Source: Limonium bicolor (lineage: Eukaryota; Streptophyta; Magnoliopsida; Caryophyllales; Plumbaginaceae). Taken from it: a DNA stretch of 64,000 nucleotides. Under the pieces are notes generated by a model. It had not been told where the DNA came from. It was given only the letters and a program-made list of their open reading frames with translations, and searched no databases. Numbering within the stretch: position 1 is the stretch's first letter; every line of letters begins with the position of its first letter. Positions 12,354-23,916 of this stretch are shown here, piece after piece. Where the stretch lies: NCBI GenBank assembly GCA_023374045.1, contig CM041777.1, forward strand, positions 479,857,594 through 479,921,593. Direction: 5' to 3'. The translations under genes were made by a program, and so were the position numbers.

Positions 12354-13747
12354 AAGGCAGAATAAATACAAGTGTACCGGTCTGATGATCAGACTCCCGA
12401 GCATTAGGTACTAACATCCATATATATACATAACAACCAATACCGAGTATTAGATTACAAACCGTCAATGTAAACTATCACTGTAATTCAACGGAACCCA
12501 AAAATATAACCCCACGAGAGCACAGGCGCATCCCGGGTTCAACATTCCAAAATATACCAAAAGTATAACAACAACCTAGGATCTAAAGCCACTCTGCCTC
12601 CTCGATCCTCATCCTGCAAATAAATATGGAGCCCCGAGGGGGTCAGCAACCCTTGGCTGGTATGGTTAACATGCAGCCCGCTGACTACCGGGATACACGC
12701 AACTAATTGTCATGATAACATGGCATTGATTTTAACATACAACATACATGACATAGCAAGAAATATTGCATAGCGTCAACAACACATACATAGTGACAAC
12801 ATTTCACTTTAGGAAACATCCAACATGGTTAGTCAACTTAGTAAGCCTAGAGAATGATGTCATCCTCATGTTAAGCTTGTTACATAAACTCATTACCGTT
12901 CTGTTAGTCGAACGAGTAACTTAACTTAAAAGATGAGTCGGATATAGTGATCCGAGCACACCGTACACATTTCCCCCTAGCCCGAGTGGAAGTCAGGTAG
13001 GTAAGCTTTGGCTAAGCTTGTGGGAGGTTGAAATCCAAAAAGAAGAACAACCCTAACATAAGGAGAGAGACAAATCTGATTCAGATGTCGACCCCCGTAC
13101 ATACACGCGTGACAGGAACAACCGGATTCCTCACTCCCCGGTTAACACTTGTTAGAAGTCCCATTGTTGGAACTTAACATAATAAATCACAAATAAGTGT
13201 ATAGGTTCAGTTAGACACACAAGGGTAGTGGGATATATTTCAGTAACATAATCCACAACCAACTCATACATAGCCGTGGTTAGAACGTCCCTTAGGTTGA
13301 AACGTTATTACCGAATACCGTTCTCTTACGTTTTCCTAACAGTGGTTAGATAACAGTTATACGTATTCGAGGTTACCGGTATCGGTACGCGCACATCGCA
13401 ACAACAACAATAACTGCAAACTCATTTCATGCTTTAATCTTACAAGGTCATAAACACACAGAAAAACAAACAACACACAAGCCGGTGTAAACCGGTAGGC
13501 AACAGACTGCAAGAAAACCATACCTTGGTCCTTGCTGTGAACGTGTCCCGCCAAACGTCGTTCCTAAACATGATTAATAACGTCGGTTATTTAACTTATT
13601 TAACTTCCGGATTACTAAGCATTTTACATGTTTAGATGGCATGTTTTTATGCTTAAACTTACACTTGATTTTCCTCATTATACCCCATAGGGTTAACTAC
13701 TTAAGCCACACTTTGTTTGTTTTTGTTTGTTTTTATAAGTTTTGGGT

Positions 13748-13987
13748 CGACCGACCTTACCGACCGACCTTACCCAAGGTCGGTCCATTCCAGTGACTTC
13801 TGGGTTTGAAAATTTACACTACGACCGACCTTGCTAAGTTCGGTCCCAAGGTCGGTCCATTCCAGAACATATTACCGTCAGAAAATTCTGCCCCGACCGA
13901 CCTTGCAAGTCCGGTCCCCAAGGTCGGTCTATTCCAGAGAGTTTTTCCTTTCTAAAATTTAGGTCTGACCGATCTTGGCAAGTTTGG
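13748..13987 (-). repeat. 72-bp palindromic array of LTR B, left part
   Basis: CGACCGACC-type unit starts fall at 13748, 13822, 13894 and 13966, spaced 74, 72 and 72 bp. Each unit has CGACCGACCTTG then CCAAGGTCGGTC, a near-palindrome. The last unit is cut by element C and resumes at 40993. Confidence 0.9.
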
Positions 13988-15397
13988 TGTAACACCCCTA
14001 CTCTAATCGACTCCTAATCATCTTACTTAACAATATAATCGCAGCGGTAATCTCAACAAGTCAACTACTGGTGTCACCGTTCCTACTCGCCCATACGAGT
14101 GATAACGTGCTTCCTGATATACTCTTACATACGAAACATTTTCTCGCAGTGACAACAAGAGATAGATCTAAACTTCCCAAACCAAAATATAATACATTCA
14201 CAGTGAGCTTTCTAAGTATCCAAAACCTATACACGTTTCTAGGTTCGTATCAAAATGCAACAGTGCATGTCCGAATAACTGTAATCATACTACCCAGCGC
14301 GTCACTCTCTTTGCCGACACCGGAAGTTGCATACCTGCAAAAATGGTAGTTTGTGGTATGGAATCAGCCCCTGCTGAGTATGTTATTACCTGACTGTCAT
14401 GCACCCTCGGACCATTCAGTTATTTGGTCGAGAGCATGCAAACCATTTTCATGCAAATAGTTTAATATTAAATCTGTAAAGCAACATTATATTTTGCAGT
14501 AAACTCAAATAACAAATAAGCCCCCGGCTCCACATATCGCATCGTAATAGACCACTGAAAGCGTTGTAACGCTTATATGAGTACGTAGACTCCACTCCAA
14601 CTACACCTGAAAGTTCATAGTTGAGTACGTCGACTCGTTCGACGAGCAATCCACAAAATCCACCCACGAGCACAGTGACTCGACTCATCCAGTTCACACA
14701 CAGATATAAGTACAGTTAAATTAATCCAATTCACAACACACACTTATGAGTACAACGACTTATTCAATCAACACCACCAACATACCACACATGACCACAC
14801 AGCATAACCAATGAACAACAAGGCGAAACAACGAGAATTATAAACGAGTATGAACTCTCGTCTTTGGCATGCACGCCCAAATAATGTTCGCCTAATGTAC
14901 GAGTTATTATAATCGTTCGTAATTGTTCGGTCATGTCTAATGACAACGTCTCATTAGAACGACGTGTCTCTAAGTTACCCATCTCTTTGGCGGGTCACCC
15001 ACGGCAGTAGCCACTCCAGCGGTAGAGTCTCCGTCCTACGAACAATCTGTAGTTCGTTGGAAATTTATCCTGATACTTACGGTTACCACACGGTATCCTA
15101 GTATCGTTAATGGATCACATTTCACAGCAAGAGCCACATCCTCTTGATAACTTATCTATACCATCGCATCGTTTTATTACTTCCCTTAACACAATAGACT
15201 AAGGTCGTTAGTCCAATCCTGAGTATGTCGACTCGGGATCCAGTGTTAGATACGAGAGCGGCGTTAAAGAGGCCAATGCTCCGTATATAAGTCTCAGATA
15301 ATATATATATCTTATTATCCTGATGCTACAACGTTTACTTACGTTCCTTATGTTACACATACAAGATAGCATCACTGCCGCTAGTTCGTTTTATAAT

Positions 15398-15417
15398 ATG
15401 TTCATATATACGAACGG
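15398..15417 (+). repeat. 20-bp target duplication left of D
   Basis: ATGTTCATATATACGAACGG here and ATGTTCATATATACGAACAG at 26756-26775 flank element D. The single-copy version is at 37298 in the other C LTR. The duplication is far longer than the usual 5 bp. Confidence 0.8.
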
Positions 15418-17646
15418 TAAATATGGCGATCAAATTATCCGAATGGGTATTTAAGAGCCTAATAATGATTAAGTAATATTGGTAAGGAAAAATAAATCCA
15501 AAGGAAATAAAGAAACACTTAAAAAGCGTAAAACGCTAAATAAGCGTTAAATAACCATAGGAGGTATGAGACCTCGGTTAGCGTATTATAAGGATTCTAA
15601 AGGCTTAATTAAGTCTAAATAAATATGAGGGAACAAATCCCGAAGAAAACAGATCCTTAAAACGGATTAAAATCACTAACGAACCTTAAAGCGCGTTTTT
15701 CAAGGTAACCGGGAAAACGTGTCTTTAAGCGGGTCAAATAGACTCGTAACAATTTTGGTCAACTAAATAATCATTAATAAATATTAGTGAAGTTCTAGAA
15801 CCAATAAAATCAAGAAAACGAGAGTTTAGTAAAAACTGTCAAAAACAGGAAGTTGTGGGGTAGAAATATAAATAACACAAACTAGTGTGTCGAATATTGC
15901 AAATAAAATTGTAAAACCCATATGGGCTGTAGAGCTAGCCGATTTTTAAGGCCCTCTCACACCCTCTCATAACTCTCCTCTTATACACAAAACAACAAAA
16001 ATAATAAAGCAACCCCCTTATTACTTTACTACTCTACACTCTCACGTTCTCTCTCCTATCCCCATTCCCTATTCTCTCTCACGTGAACAAGCACCCCCTC
16101 ACTCTCTCTTTTCTTCTCCTTCTTCAACCCATGCGATTTCCATGGTGAAAGAAGAGAACCCACACAAACACTAACTTCTCTCCTTTGTAACTCTCTCCAA
16201 ACTCTTCCAAAAATTATAAAAACACCACCATTGTAATCCTCTCACCAAGAGCTACATTTTCATCTTTCCAAAATTCGAAAACACCCACTTTCGATTTTAT
16301 GGGTATATCCCATTGGGAGCTTCAACACCACCATTAGAAGGCCCTTCTTCTCCTTGTTCTTCTAAGGTAAAAATATTTCGAAAACTCCATCTTTTTCTAG
16401 CCCTTGTGGGCAAAACGAGATTCATGAACTAAACCCTTGTTCTTCCTCTTGTTCTAGCCGATTTTGGCTTATTGGTGGAGTTGGAAATATTGTCCTTGAG
16501 CCACTCCAAGCTCCATTTGAACCCTTGCAAGGTAATATAAATCCTAAACCCTAAAACTTGTATTAAGACCTAGAAATGGTTAGGGTTAGTTTTAGTGTAT
16601 TAAAATAGTATATTGAAATGTATTTGTATGGGTTGTAGTAGTAGAGAACTTGGTTTGCAAACCGGTGAGAAAGAAGAAGGAAAGAGGAAGGAGAAAGAAA
16701 GAAGAAGCTTGTGAAATAACAAGGATTCGACTAGTTGAACACCGAAGGGAATCGGTGAGTTCCAAAGTCAACGGTGAAAGGTATGATTTCTTCATGCCCT
16801 GTATCCTAATCTGGTTACCCCGATTTGTGTGCTTATTTGACCACCAATAAGATAAATGCACGAACCGGACTATATTGCACATACTTGTGTTTGTTTACAT
16901 TGTTCTTGGTAAGTTTCTCTTGAACAATAGCTTGTATAATTCATGAAATATATATATGAATGATGATGTGGTGTAAATGAATCTTGTATTGAACTTATGT
17001 ATTGTATTGTAATTCGTATGAACGTATATTGAGCAATGTATTTGTGAATGTGGCTTGAGTGTTGACTTCTACTAAATTCCTAACTATCTAACTCCTAACT
17101 TAAGTGAGTAAACCGGAATGAGTAGAAGTCCGATATAGTTTCGGCCACGCGTGAGGATGAGGAGACACAAGAGGTTGGATTCGATTCCTGGTTCGTAAGC
17201 TGGTCCACGGCCCAAATCCCTTAAATGGGTAGCATCCTGGATTAGTGAACCAAGTAAATCCCGGTGGTGGGACGGAGTAGTCCCCGGGCCGGAGGTCCCG
17301 ACGACTTAACATGAGTAAGAGAAAAGTAATTAAGTATGGATCCGTAAGTATGTATGAGTATGTATGCGTAAGTACCGTGAATGAGTAAAAGAGTAATCTC
17401 CACCCGATTAACCCGGTGGACCAATATGAGCTAACAAGTTTATTGAATTGCGTATGTATTGTATATTGTACTGTGTAATGTGGACTTCAGGAAAGGTAAG
17501 TATGTATCGTTGGGCTGTATGGATTACTGTGTATGAACTGAAGTGTATGTATTGAAGTGTATGTGTGTATTCTTGTGTAAGGTATTGTAGTATATGTATG
17601 AAAGCATGTATGCATGTATGTTGTATGAAAATGAACTGTATGTATT

Positions 17647-17725
17647 CGACCAAGTGGTCGGCGTACCCTCACTAGTACGCGGGGTATGCGGTTATCATGT
17701 TCAGCGAAAGCTGACCCCTTCGGGG
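17647..17725 (+). other. Multi-hairpin block in LTR D
   Basis: CGACCA/TGGTCG (17647-17660), then a GTACCC...GGGGTAT pairing, then TCAGC-GAAA-GCTGA (17701-17714, a GNRA loop), then CCCC-TTC-GGGG (17715-17725). A second copy is in the 3' LTR near 26162-26240, and related blocks occur in all other LTRs. Confidence 0.6.
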
Positions 17726-18114
17726 GAACGTTTTTAGTGTGCAGGTACCCGAAGCAGATATGGTCAAGGTAAGAGACCGGTGACCACATTTGGATAGTAG
17801 TAGTAGAATGTAGAGGTGTCCTAGACGACACACCTTGTACTTAGGAAGTAAGTAGTTGCGAGGAATGGGTAGATGTGGACTCTTAATGAGTACATAGGAG
17901 CTTGGGAGAATCATTGTATTTGTATTTGGACTTAGTAAACTCGGTTATGTATATTGTATTGTGTGGATTATGAAGGAGTAAAGTATTGAATGGAGTATTG
18001 TAATGAAGGGAAGTTTTAGTATCGGAATTAGTAATTGGAGTATGTATTGTAAGTGTGTAGTACTCGGATATTCCGGTCCATCAGACCGATGCTGTATGTA
18101 GAAGTAGTGGCCTT

Positions 18115-18136
18115 GTTAGTCACGTGGGTGACTAAC
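18115..18136 (+). other. Conserved U5 hairpin (D 5' LTR)
   Basis: A perfect 9-bp stem GTTAGTCAC with GTGACTAAC and loop GTGG. The second copy is at 26632-26653 in the 3' LTR. Confidence 0.65.
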
Positions 18137-18243
18137 GGCATTGTATCACCCAATGTATGTAAGAATATATCCGCTGCGTGTATCTGGTATGTAAGGAGAT
18201 TGGACGGTAAGTATTGTATTAATGGTAGGGGTGTTACAAAAAG

Positions 18244-18271
18244 TGGTATCAGAGCGAAGTGTCGCTCTGAT
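18244..18271 (+). other. tRNA-iMet primer binding site enclosed in a hairpin (D)
   Basis: TGGTATCAGAGC (18244-18255) matches the plant initiator-Met tRNA 3' end and lies 5 nt after the LTR. Most of it sits in a perfect 10-bp stem: ATCAGAGCGA pairs with TCGCTCTGAT around the loop AGTG. Confidence 0.9.
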
Positions 18272-19213
18272 GACTGGAAATACCGAGTTTAGGAAATACC
18301 AAGTTAGGAATTAGAAGCTTAGGGCTAAGGGCTGAGTGTTAGCATTAGAGATATGCTAGTTAGGAACTACCGGTGAGTATCGGATGCCTACAATACCAGT
18401 CCCGCCCGCCGCAAACCCCCATTGTATAACTTGGGAAAGAACGCCAGAGAGAAGGAAAGTCCTCTCATACTCGGGGAAACCCGATCTGGCAGTTGTGAAG
18501 CCATCACACAGTAAACAAGAACCGGCACATGGTAGATTCCAAGGATTGGAAGACCCGAAGATGGATCCCGGTTGAACAACAATACCCGCACTTAATAGTG
18601 GTGGAATGAACACTCCAACTACAAGGAGGCTACAACTTACAACAGCATGGGGCGACGTGCTTAGCAGTCGCGAAACCTAGCTAACCAACCAGCAGCAGGA
18701 AAGGAGCACTAACCATGCAACGAAATGGAAAAGGAGCAGTAATGGAACCCGAGACACAAGTCTGCGGGACAACAGTAATAGCCAAGCAACACCACCAACG
18801 GTATGCTAGCTGGCTAAGGACATAGTCGGGAGTGATTGACTCCAAAACTACAACGCCAAATAGGTTACAAACCTGGCCAACATAGCTCGGACAGCTACAA
18901 GAACATACACAAGCTATAAGCTGATGCAACTACAACCGTAGTGCCTAAAACAACTCAGGCTCGGGAACCACAACAAACGTGTGGGAACGAGCAACAAGGA
19001 AGAACACAACCAAATCAAAGGGGAATCTCCAAGGATTGGAGAATTACCCTGATCAATGACAGCCATGTCAAACTTACTAAGAAGTTACTCAGAAGAGTAA
19101 TTAACCCAAGTAAATGATCAACAAGATCAAAGGAAGAGTCAACAAGACTATCGAGAACCAGTGAAAACCATACCGTGACCGGTATCGGCTTACCCAAAAA
19201 CCACCAGTACCAC

Positions 19214-19233
19214 GCACTTGCCACGGCAAGTGC
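19214..19233 (+). other. GCACTTGC hairpin (D)
   Basis: An 8-bp perfect stem GCACTTGC/GCAAGTGC with loop CACG, 976 nt after the 5' LTR. Equivalent hairpins with other loops are in C and E. Confidence 0.65.
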
Positions 19234-19654
19234 AGTAATAACGGGAGCATTCAGGAGGACTTTTAACATACCACAGGTACATAGTGATGTACCGTGACAG
19301 CAGCGAAACAACCATAGGATCACAAATCCTGGAAGCTAGAGGAATCAAACCTTGGAAAGGCCTGACGGCCTGACCATTATATTAAAACATACCAGACAGC
19401 GGGAAGCTGGACTTGGTCAAGACCACAAACATGGCTATGCCATGTAGAACTCCTTTTAACACCAAACCATTGTTTCAAAACCCAAATTCTTCTTTCAAAA
19501 CCACAACTTTTCTTTTAAACCTTGGATTTTTAAACAAAACCAACAGAATTACGGTGAGTATCATAGATTGATACAAGAGGAGTTGACAATAGAATACTTC
19601 ACCTAGGCGTGTGACGAACACTACGGGTGTACCCAATTACGGGATGTGGGACAA

Positions 19655-19677
19655 CCGCACTCCGAAGGAGCTTGCGG
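19655..19677 (+). other. CCGCA/CTCC two-part hairpin (D)
   Basis: Outer stem CCGCA/TGCGG and inner stem CTCC/GGAG with loop GAA and a CT bulge. Conserved with E and, with a compensatory change, with C. Confidence 0.6.
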
Positions 19678-22662
19678 GCCTGACACATAGTTAGGTAAGT
19701 GGTAACGTATCAACATGGTACCCCACGTATGTATACATGTAGTGTACGACGCACGGGAAGTAGTCAACTCCGTTCTACGGACCATGAGTGAGTTCAAGTC
19801 AGAACAGTTGGACACCTCAGACGATCAGGTATAAAGGAACTCAGAGAATCCATCTGAAGATGAGGAATAAGAACTGGGAAGTGCAAAAAGCACAAACTAG
19901 TAAATATAGACATTGGACATGTCACGAGGACGCCAAACGAATACGTGAAAGCTGGAAGGTATACCCAGCCTAAACACAATAAGGCAGTTGCCTAACGTGA
20001 ACACCACAATGCTCAGCAAACGGGACAGAACTCCCAAGAGCGATCACCAAATTACCACTAAATATAATCCATCATCGGAGAGGATATATAAACCTAGACT
20101 CAAGCACTAGGAGCAAGCGTAAACAGTCTACCCAAGGACGGGAGACGCCATAACCCAAAAAGGGACGACTCAAGTACAATACCACAAGACGGTACAGTGG
20201 ACAACATGTCATAAACATTAGCCGGATGTAACGGCACAGCTACCAACACCCAGGAGCGATCCTTGAAGGGTGTCTGCGGTAACAACAGTTGAACAAGCGT
20301 AGTGATATGAGCACGGGAGCTAAAACGAACACTCGGTTAGGACACCGAAGGGATTTCACTTAAAGGAAATGCCCTAAGATACTGAGAGACACTTATTAAC
20401 ACCATTTGCCTAAGAAGGTCTCCTATGAACGGAAGCGTGATGTCACGACTTACCATGGAGCCCAATAATACCTCCAACCTATGACGGTATACAAGGAGTG
20501 GAAACATGCATAAGCAGCTTGCAAAGAGCATAGCTCGCAGCAATACGGCTTAAAAGCCACCAACCAACTACGTGTGTAACCTTAAACGGTTGCAAACCCC
20601 ACACCATTACTAACAAGACTTGCAAGAGGGATTGCCTCATACGACAAGAAATCAACAACTGGACCATAAATTCAAACCCAACATTCTGAGTGGCTTGGAG
20701 TAATGGCCAACTCAATGTCACTGTTACTAGGGCATCAGCCTAGTATACAGTTGACGGAGTTCTTAGTTACCGCCATGCCTTCTGTAGCAATGGTAGCACA
20801 GAAGCATAAGAATCATGATAATGCCAACATTGGCCGAGTCCACACCTGGACACTACGAAAACCCAAGTGAAGGTACCCCTCGTTAACCGAAGACCACCAA
20901 TGCGGTGATGATGTGAACCTTAGAAAAGGCTTCCATCTACTATAACAATAAAACTACGCAATAGATATTGCCAAGGGGCGATGGAATAAGGAAATGGGAT
21001 TTCCGAACCATTACGACTTAAAGGAGTAAGCATACTCCATAAACACCCAAACATGTGGTGGACCATTGTGTGAACACCAACATAGCAAACCTTGTCATTA
21101 GACCCATGAGTGGAGACAAACCCCTCAACGAGAACTTTCATTTATCAATGACAGAGTACTCTTCAATTAGAGAACGGGACCAGAAAACCCTTAAAGCTTC
21201 ATGGGATGTCCCGGTGATGTACATACAAGAGTAAAACCGCACAGCTAGAGCCTATAACCAATGCTCAGCTCTGAAAGGACAGTAATTGTCAAAAACAATC
21301 TATGTGAATACACATTGAACACCACGAATGACTAACGCTCAAGAGAGCTATAACCCGAGGAGTTATCTCACCCTTGGTCAACCAGAATACTTGGTAAACC
21401 GTATCATAAATGATGATGGAATGTGAGGTAAGCTAACCTACACATAAAACCTAAGTGGAATAAGACATCTCCACATTGGGAAGATATTAAGATTGCCGTA
21501 TACTACGACAACCGTCATACACACAGACACAGGAAACTCCTAGTACATTTACACCATAAGGAAATGGTGCCAATGACAATGTCACTAAGTAAAAAGGAAC
21601 TACCACAGTAACAGAAACAGTAAAAGCAATGTTGTACAATGAGTAAAAATACGGTGCGCAACAGGCGACCGCTATGAGGAAGTAGTTAAGCAATAACACA
21701 GAGTATAAGTATGAGATGACACACAGGAATATTCTTTCCTATCACATAAGTGACTACTGTCAAGTGTTTACGCCTCTGCACTCTGTATGACTGAGCGTTT
21801 TGGTATTGCACTTGTGCAGCTAATGATCTAATGGGATGGCTAGGGATATGGAGAACGTAAACCGTAGTAAATCTTTCCTTTCACCACAAACATGGCACAA
21901 GCCAGTCAAGCAAGCTTAGCAACATACAGTGCGGCCTAAGGCCAAAGATGCACAAAGAGTGTACAACACACTAGTAATCACAAGATGTGAATTCCATTGG
22001 AATATAAGGTGAAAGGAGATACAGGAAAGTCACTAGGACCGACGCATAGAAATGCAAGGTCATACAAGTAAAGAACACTTGTACTGAACCAGAAGAACTG
22101 GGATGATTTAAAAGCTAGTGACAACAGAGGAAGCACTACAGCTAAGTGGTGACTTAACCTCGCCCGACAATAAGTCGGAGGAGCTTAATGAATAATCGTG
22201 GAAGCACGAAAAGCATGTGCAGTAGATTACCAGAGAGCTGGTTATAAGTCTTAAACTCATTGAGTTCAAACACGGTAAAAGAATACCGCATTTGTCTAGT
22301 AAACCTTATTCCCATAATAGACGGATAAAAAGGTGATGTATAGCACATTAATGATAACACGAAGGGTAAGGAACCCAAGCTATCAGGGTCGCGCAGCAGA
22401 AGCTAGTGGGCCCTAGCTAGGAGATTAATATACCTAGTAAGTATGGCAAAATGGCTATTAATGCCTTGAAGCCGATTAAGCTAGAACCGAATTACATATG
22501 AGTTAAATAAACTCATATAGGAACTCTTGGTGCAAAGACTAAACCATTGGTATGGTTAAGACCCTTCGACCAGAGCGTACTCTATAGTATACCGTAGTGA
22601 AGCTAAACGCTTCAATTTGCCCAAACTGATTAAACCAATGTTTAATAATAATATATGGTAGA

Positions 22663-22695
22663 TTACGTGGGCGTAATCCCTTTTAAGGGGGGTAG
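22663..22695 (+). other. Hairpin plus internal polypurine tract (D)
   Basis: A GATTACG/CGTAATC hairpin is followed by TTTTAAGGGGGGTAG (22681-22695), about 1.2 kb before the true 3' PPT. The sequence nearly duplicates that PPT. Confidence 0.55.
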
Positions 22696-23882
22696 AGCGA
22701 AAACCACTTAATGTAAGTTTTATGAATAAAACACTTAAACTGTAATGTGCATAGCACAAATGAGAACCAAACTGATGATTGATACTATGTTAAATAAACA
22801 TAAGTACTCATTCACATTGTAATTATGGTAATTAGGCATTAGACATGCAAATACCATAGGAGGAGTATACCCATCTTGTAACACCAATGTAAGAGTATTA
22901 GTAAAAGAAAAGTAATGAGTAGTGGACGGAGCTCCACAAGTATTGTAACCTTTGAAGTAGTACGAAATGAATGAGGATAGTAGATGAATGAAGTTTATGA
23001 GTAGTGGAATCGTAAGTAAAATATGTGAAACAATTGAAGCCAACTAAATCTTATAAGTGTAGTATTCCGTAGTTAGAATATAGGAGATGATGGTGAGTAA
23101 TGAATGGAAGTAGTAACAGTCGATGAAATGAGTATTTAGGTATTGAATCTTGAAGCAAATATTTGGAAGTAGAGCGAGGATGATCGATGGACTGAATTCC
23201 ATCATGTGGAGATGTGTGAATTTGTAATCATGACTAGGAAGAGTAAAAAGATAGAAAATTGAAATAATCAAACTATCTGTTTGTTTGAAACTGATGTGGG
23301 AAGTCGAACTTGATCCTGATTAGATCGAGGGAAACCGAACACAAATTGGGGTGGAAAGATAGTTCAACACTGATGCTGATCACATCAGGGTCGAACGATT
23401 CTTGAAGCTCCCCTTAAGTGGTCACAAGAATCACATAGGATAGAAGTAATGAATATAAATTGGAATTTGGAGTTGTATGTTTTAGAAAATTTTTAATTGG
23501 TAGTGGTGAAAGAATTTCCTTGGTATGGAGAATGAGGATCTGCTAGAAGTGTGTATCGAAGAAGATAGTAAGGTAGTATGTTGTATTATTCCAAGGGCAG
23601 CGGGACATAGAGGAGTCCCGTGTCTAGATGACCTGAGTGCCTGCGGGATTGGAATGTGTATTGCATTGCTTCGGGAATAGCTTTGCATTGTATGTATAAA
23701 TTGGTAATGAGGAACCGGATGGTTGGTAGCAATGTGGATTGGAGTAATTATAGTACATTTGGATGGTATGGTATGTAGAAACCCTGAGTAATGGATTTGG
23801 GAATTAGTAAGGAGGAAGAATGTATGACCGTAGTATTAGACATGTAAGAACGAGTAAGCATTGTAATCTTATAACCTCGAAC

Positions 23883-23916
23883 AACTTTGAGGACAAAGTT
23901 CTTAAGGGGGGTAGAT
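23883..23916 (+). other. 3' polypurine tract with hairpin (D)
   Basis: An AACTTTG-AGGA-CAAAGTT hairpin (23883-23900) is followed by TTAAGGGGGGTAGAT up to the LTR start. Confidence 0.85.

Larger units (their letters stand above)
15418..18238 (+). mobile_element. 5' LTR of D (2821 bp, first 16 bp missing)
   Basis: It begins at TAAATATGG, which is position 17 of the intact 3' LTR, and ends GGGGTGTTACA. It contains U3 motifs (about 15525-15550 and 15692-15721), a CT-rich leader (about 15950-16120), AAGGTAA sites (about 16366 and 16530), the structured block (17647-17745) and the U5 hairpin (18115-18136). It lacks the 72-bp array; only a TGGTTTGCAAACCGG palindrome remains near 16651. Confidence 0.92.
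18239..23916 (+). mobile_element. Element D internal region (5678 bp, no coding domain)
   Basis: The longest ORFs are about 100 codons or less, are scattered over both strands and show no RT, integrase, protease or zinc-knuckle motifs. Blocks are nevertheless conserved with E at the nucleotide level. Examples are the PBS hairpin, the GCACTTGC hairpin (19214-19233), the CCGCA/CTCC hairpin (19655-19677), a segment near 21760-21840 matching 54880-54960, and the internal polypurine tract (22681-22695). Conservation of RNA-level features without ORFs is what a non-autonomous element would show. Confidence 0.8.

Noticed and set aside
13748..13987. Spaced repeats that resemble a CRISPR array
   Set aside because: Units are contiguous and palindromic with similar spacers, inside a plant LTR; no cas genes.
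16545..16560. CCTAAACCCTAAAAC as an interstitial telomere repeat
   Set aside because: Only about two imperfect units, present identically in both D LTRs; chance resemblance.
18244..18255. TGGTATCAGAGC as part of a tRNA gene
   Set aside because: It is only the 12-nt primer binding site next to the LTR, with no tRNA body.
16592..18292. Several ORFs of 60-114 codons in LTR D, repeated in the second LTR
   Set aside because: Both LTR copies share them simply because the LTRs are duplicates; they are antisense or in AT-rich leader sequence and are not kept in other families.
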